Assembly: GCF_022179305.1 (NCBI RefSeq)
Contig: NZ_BPQP01000034.1
Location: 1 to 64,000 of the forward strand
Origin: Methylobacterium iners
GTDB taxonomy: Bacteria > Pseudomonadota > Alphaproteobacteria > Rhizobiales > Beijerinckiaceae
DNA length: 64,000 nucleotides
Reading direction: 5' to 3'
Shown piece after piece: positions 61,183 through 64,000 of the stretch. Under the pieces are notes generated by a model. It was given only the letters and a program-made list of their open reading frames with translations. It ran no database searches and had not been told where the DNA came from. Each line of letters opens with the position of its first letter. The first letter of the stretch is position 1. The position numbers and the translations under genes were made by a program.

Positions 61183-61809
61183 ATGTTCGAGTGGATCGTA
61201 GATGTCCTGGCGAAGGCAGGCTACCTCGGCGTCGCGCTCCTGATGCTCGCCGAGAACCTGTTTCCGCCGATTCCCTCGGAGCTCATCATGCCCCTGGCCG
61301 GCTTCGTCGCCGCGCGGGGCGACATGAGCCTGATCGGCGTCATCGCGGCGGGGACCCTCGGGTCGGTGCTCGGTGCCCTGCCCTGGTACTGGGCCGGACG
61401 AAAGTTCGGTCCCGAGCGGCTGAAGCGCCTCGCGGGTCGTCACGGACGCTGGCTGACCGTCTCCCCGGGGGAGGTGGACCGGGCGCGGACGTGGTTCGAC
61501 CGGCGCGGACGCGTCGGCGTGCTCCTGGGCCGGCTCGTTCCCGCGGTCCGCACGCTGATCTCCGTGCCGGCGGGCCTGGCCGCCATGCCCATGCTCCCGT
61601 TCCTCGTCTACTCCACCATCGGAACGCTCGTCTGGACCACGCTGCTGGCCGTCGCGGGCTATTGGCTGCAGGATCGCTACGAGCAGGTTTCCGCCTATCT
61701 CGACCCGGTCTCCAAGGGCGTCGTCGGGCTGATCGTCCTGACGTACCTCTACCGCGTGGTCACGTGGCGGCCCGATGCCGCGCAGGTCGATCCGGATCGG
61801 CAGCCTTGA
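61183..61809 (+). CDS. DedA-family membrane protein
   Basis: The 208-residue protein matches the DedA pattern: YLGVALLMLAENLFPPIPSELIMPLAGFVAARGDM with the acidic residue and prolines in the re-entrant loop, LPWYWAGRKFG, and GRLVPAVRTLISVPAGLAAMPMLPFL with the functional arginines. DedA proteins act in undecaprenyl phosphate or other lipid flipping and in membrane homeostasis. The ATG at 61183 is preceded by GAAGGA. It follows the DUF1275 gene by 138 bp. Confidence 0.92.
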   Translation: MFEWIVDVLAKAGYLGVALLMLAENLFPPIPSELIMPLAGFVAARGDMSLIGVIAAGTLGSVLGALPWYWAGRKFGPERLKRLAGRHGRWLTVSPGEVDRARTWFDRRGRVGVLLGRLVPAVRTLISVPAGLAAMPMLPFLVYSTIGTLVWTTLLAVAGYWLQDRYEQVSAYLDPVSKGVVGLIVLTYLYRVVTWRPDAAQVDPDRQP

Positions 61810-61842
61810 CGCGTGCGCAGGGGCAACCCGGCCGGCGCGTGG

Positions 61843-63321
61843 TCAGGAGCGCGGGACGTCCTTTCCGAAAACCCCTAGGCGCACCGCGTCCACGGTCGAG
61901 GAGACCACAGCCCCGAGATGGCGGCCGATCGGTTCGGGCCTGGCCGGGTCGAGGGCCTGGTTCGCGGCGAGCGCGCGCTCGGCGGCCGCGAGGGGCTCGG
62001 GCGTGAGCGGAACCAGCGTGCGCCCCGGGACCAGTCTCAGCGCCTCGATCATGGCCACCTGCGACTCCCCCTTCCGGGCCTCGACGGCGGCTACCTCCGA
62101 GGCCGTCGTGCCGAGATGCTCGGCCAGAAGATCGTGCCGAACGTCGCGAATGCTCCGCTCGATCCCCTCGGCGCCCGCGGCCTCGACCACGAGGTCGCAC
62201 TCCGTGTCCAGGCCCATCGACCGGTTGTTGAGGTTCGACGAGCCGACCTTCAGGATCTGATCGTCGACGATCAGGATCTTGGCATGGACGTAGATCGGCG
62301 TCCCGTTCGCGGTGACGGGATAGTAGATCCTGAATCGATCCGCGTGATCCGCCTCGTCGATCTGCTCCAGGATCAGGCTTCGGGCCGAGCCCATGACCTG
62401 CTCCTCGAGCCAGCCTTCGGCCGTCAGCGGGTTGATGATCACGATCTCCGGCCCGCGGGGCTCCCGAAGACGCTCCATGATGGCGCGGGACACGATGTCG
62501 GAGGCGAAGTACTGGCTCTCGATGTAGATCCATCGCCGCGCCCGGCCGATGGCGGCGAGGAGAAACGCCTCGATCTCGCGCGCCTCTCCCTCGTCGCCGT
62601 GGGCGGGCTGGGACCTGGCGACGCCGACCTCGACCTGCGTGAAGGTCGCTGGCAGGTCCCCGGGCCAGCGATCCTCGGATGGCCGCGACGGCGGCGTGAG
62701 GTCCTCGCCCGTCGCCTGCTTCCATCGCAGGCGCGCAAGATCACCCAGCGCGCGGGCGGCCTCCCCGTCGACGGCCGTCGTGGCGTCGTGCCAGGGCGGC
62801 TGCGCGAAGCCCCAGGGGCTCTTGCGGCGCGCATCCTCGTCGAGGTGCTGGCGCGTGTCCCAGCGCCCGACCGTGATGTCGATGCCCCCGCAGAAGGCGA
62901 TGGCATCGTCGATGACGACGATCTTCTGGTGATGGCAGGCGCCGACGGGATGGACCCGGTCGAGCTGCAGGTGGATGCGCTCGTCCGTCATCCAGTCGAG
63001 GACGAACAGCGGCGTGGTCCCGCGGCCGAGCGTCTGCAGGAGGCCGAGGTCCCACTTGAGGACGTGGATGTCGAGCTCGGGCCGGCGGTCGACGAGGGCG
63101 TCGATGAATGGCCCCAGCGTGGTGGGCCACTCGCCATCCTCATCGATCGTGAGCGCCACGCGGGTGTCGAAATCCCAGCCGATCAGGAGGATGCACTCCC
63201 GCGCCTGGATCATCGCGCGCCTGAGCGTCGTGAAGTAGTCTGCGGCATCGACGATCAGGGCGAAGCGGTCGGCCCGGGCGATGCGCCAGCAGGTCCGCCC
63301 GAGGTCGAGCGTCGATGTCAT
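61843..63321 (-). CDS. Phospholipase D-type enzyme with two HKD motifs
   Basis: The 492-residue protein has two phospholipase D active-site motifs: CHHQKIVVIDDAIAFCGGIDIT at about 150-170 and YVHAKILIVDDQILKVGSSNLNNRSMGLDTEC at about 365-395. No membrane helices precede them, unlike classic cardiolipin synthases. The segment RARRWIYIESQYFAS and INPLTAEGWLEEQVMG fit the PLD superfamily transphosphatidylase branch. It may hydrolyse or transfer phospholipid head groups. I chose the ATG at 63321; an in-frame extension to 63465 lacks PLD features. It is convergent with the DedA gene. Confidence 0.9.
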   Translation of the reverse strand: MTSTLDLGRTCWRIARADRFALIVDAADYFTTLRRAMIQARECILLIGWDFDTRVALTIDEDGEWPTTLGPFIDALVDRRPELDIHVLKWDLGLLQTLGRGTTPLFVLDWMTDERIHLQLDRVHPVGACHHQKIVVIDDAIAFCGGIDITVGRWDTRQHLDEDARRKSPWGFAQPPWHDATTAVDGEAARALGDLARLRWKQATGEDLTPPSRPSEDRWPGDLPATFTQVEVGVARSQPAHGDEGEAREIEAFLLAAIGRARRWIYIESQYFASDIVSRAIMERLREPRGPEIVIINPLTAEGWLEEQVMGSARSLILEQIDEADHADRFRIYYPVTANGTPIYVHAKILIVDDQILKVGSSNLNNRSMGLDTECDLVVEAAGAEGIERSIRDVRHDLLAEHLGTTASEVAAVEARKGESQVAMIEALRLVPGRTLVPLTPEPLAAAERALAANQALDPARPEPIGRHLGAVVSSTVDAVRLGVFGKDVPRS

Positions 63322-63695
63322 TCCCGACAAATCCTGCACACCAGTCCTGCCTCGTGACGAAGGATGTTCAACGCCTTCGATGAACCTACGGTCGACGTTC
63401 CGAACCGCCTTGCGCTCGCTTTCCCGAGGCCGGCGTCCAGTCCGCCTCGCAGGCCTATGGTCCACAACATGTCGGAGTCATGAACCCGGCGCTCTCGATC
63501 GGCCCGCTCGCTCCCCACCGAACACCCCAGGATCTTGCCCATGGCGGCGGTCGCCGGTGGAGGTGCACGTTGAAAGCGGAGCCTCGTGAAAGGCAATCCA
63601 TCCTTCGAAGCGGCGACGGGAGGCATGCGGGCGAAGGTGGCAGGGTGCAGGCCGAGCACCACGCTGGCGGGCAGCGGGGTCGCGCGGCGTCCCGG
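63322..63695. other. Intergenic stretch without a gene
   Basis: The 374 bp between two minus-strand genes contain only short overlapping open frames on both strands with no recognisable motif. I see no RNA gene or repeat. The promoter of the PLD-type gene should lie near 63330-63420. Confidence 0.55.
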
Positions 63696-64000
63696 TCACC
63701 GGCGCGCAAGCACCTCGCGCACGCCGGTCCAGCGCAGCCCGGGGTAGCGCCCGTTGTCGAGCGGGTCGAGCTTGCCGCGACCGCTGAACATGTCGCGCAG
63801 GTACTGCATGCCCTGCCAGGCCGGGAAGACCTGCCCTCCCCCGGGTGCCAGGAGACGGGCGGCGCTGATCATCATGTCGAGGCTGCCCAAGCCGCCGACC
63901 CGCAGCGTCTTGAAGCGCTCCCCCATCGCTTCGCCGGCCGCTCGCGCCAGGCCCTCGGCGCTGACGACCTCGCCGGCGATACGCAGGATACGCGGCGCGT
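63696..64000 (-). CDS. NmrA-like NAD(P)-binding protein, 3' part (5' end outside window)
   Basis: The open frame runs to the window edge, giving the last 100 or so residues. RILRIAGEVVSAEGLARAAGEAMGERFKTLRVGGLGSLDMMI is followed by GQVFPAWQGMQYLRDMFSGRGKLDPLDNGRYPGLRWTGVREVL. This resembles the C-terminal substrate domain of NmrA/isoflavone-reductase-type atypical short-chain dehydrogenases. The Rossmann part is beyond the window. An internal ATG at 63926 is unlikely to be the true start. Confidence 0.7.
   Translation of the reverse strand, partial: APRILRIAGEVVSAEGLARAAGEAMGERFKTLRVGGLGSLDMMISAARLLAPGGGQVFPAWQGMQYLRDMFSGRGKLDPLDNGRYPGLRWTGVREVLARR

Overview
The window is high-GC DNA whose gene content fits Alphaproteobacteria of the order Hyphomicrobiales, most likely Methylobacterium/Methylorubrum. 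The pointers are ctrA and chpT cell-cycle regulators, flhA/fliI/fliJ, an EipA (DUF1134) protein, DUF2852, DUF1192 and DUF4175 proteins, a PQQ dehydrogenase and a PduO-type adenosyltransferase. The genus is inferred from remembered family distribution, not from a search.

Bases 1-4471 are the end of an integrated island beside tRNA-Ser(GGA). A P4-type integrase lies next to the tRNA 3' end, followed by a tight minus-strand string of small genes: an excisionase-like HTH protein, a PC4-like nucleic-acid binder, hypotheticals, and a truncated RepA/RecA-fold ATPase. The other attachment site is outside the window. Bases 4783-6816 encode a capsule-type polysaccharide exporter ATPase (KpsT/CtrD) and co-polymerase (KpsE/CtrB) without the permease.

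Bases 7.7-23.4 kb form a motility and cell-cycle block: flhA, three TadE/TadG-like pseudopilin genes of lower GC, fliJ-fliI on the minus strand, ctrA on the plus strand, then the minus-strand chemotaxis operon cheA-cheW-cheY-cheB-cheR and chpT. CtrA and ChpT belong to the CckA-ChpT-CtrA phosphorelay that controls flagellar genes in this class, so their clustering with fli/che genes is functionally coherent.

Bases 23.6-41.9 kb are mainly housekeeping: cysQ, eipA, a Cys-rich secreted protein, lptM-lysA-DUF4175, an internally duplicated Tat-exported protein, a PagL-like outer membrane protein, cobalamin adenosyltransferase, etfBA, 3-hydroxyacyl-CoA dehydrogenase, a quinone oxidoreductase, a ParE-type toxin-antitoxin pair, upp, and a TetR gene whose probable operator lies in front of a DUF2852 gene.

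Bases 41.7-56.3 kb hold yejF-deoB-DUF1192, a lytic transglycosylase with a SPOR-like tail, an esterase, a Tat-exported GH10 xylanase, a quinoprotein with altered active-site residues, a chemoreceptor, a metallo-beta-lactamase-fold hydrolase, a Rieske oxygenase and a decayed VOC gene. A 23-codon gene here has a Shine-Dalgarno matching 15 bases of the 16S anti-Shine-Dalgarno region. This part is rich in two dispersed palindromic repeat families, called A and B below; one B copy appears split by a segment carrying an A copy.

Bases 56.5-64 kb carry ffh-rpsP-rimM, two membrane proteins (DUF1275, DedA), a phospholipase D-type enzyme and the 3' part of an NmrA-like gene cut by the window end. No CRISPR array, rRNA gene or complete insertion sequence was seen.
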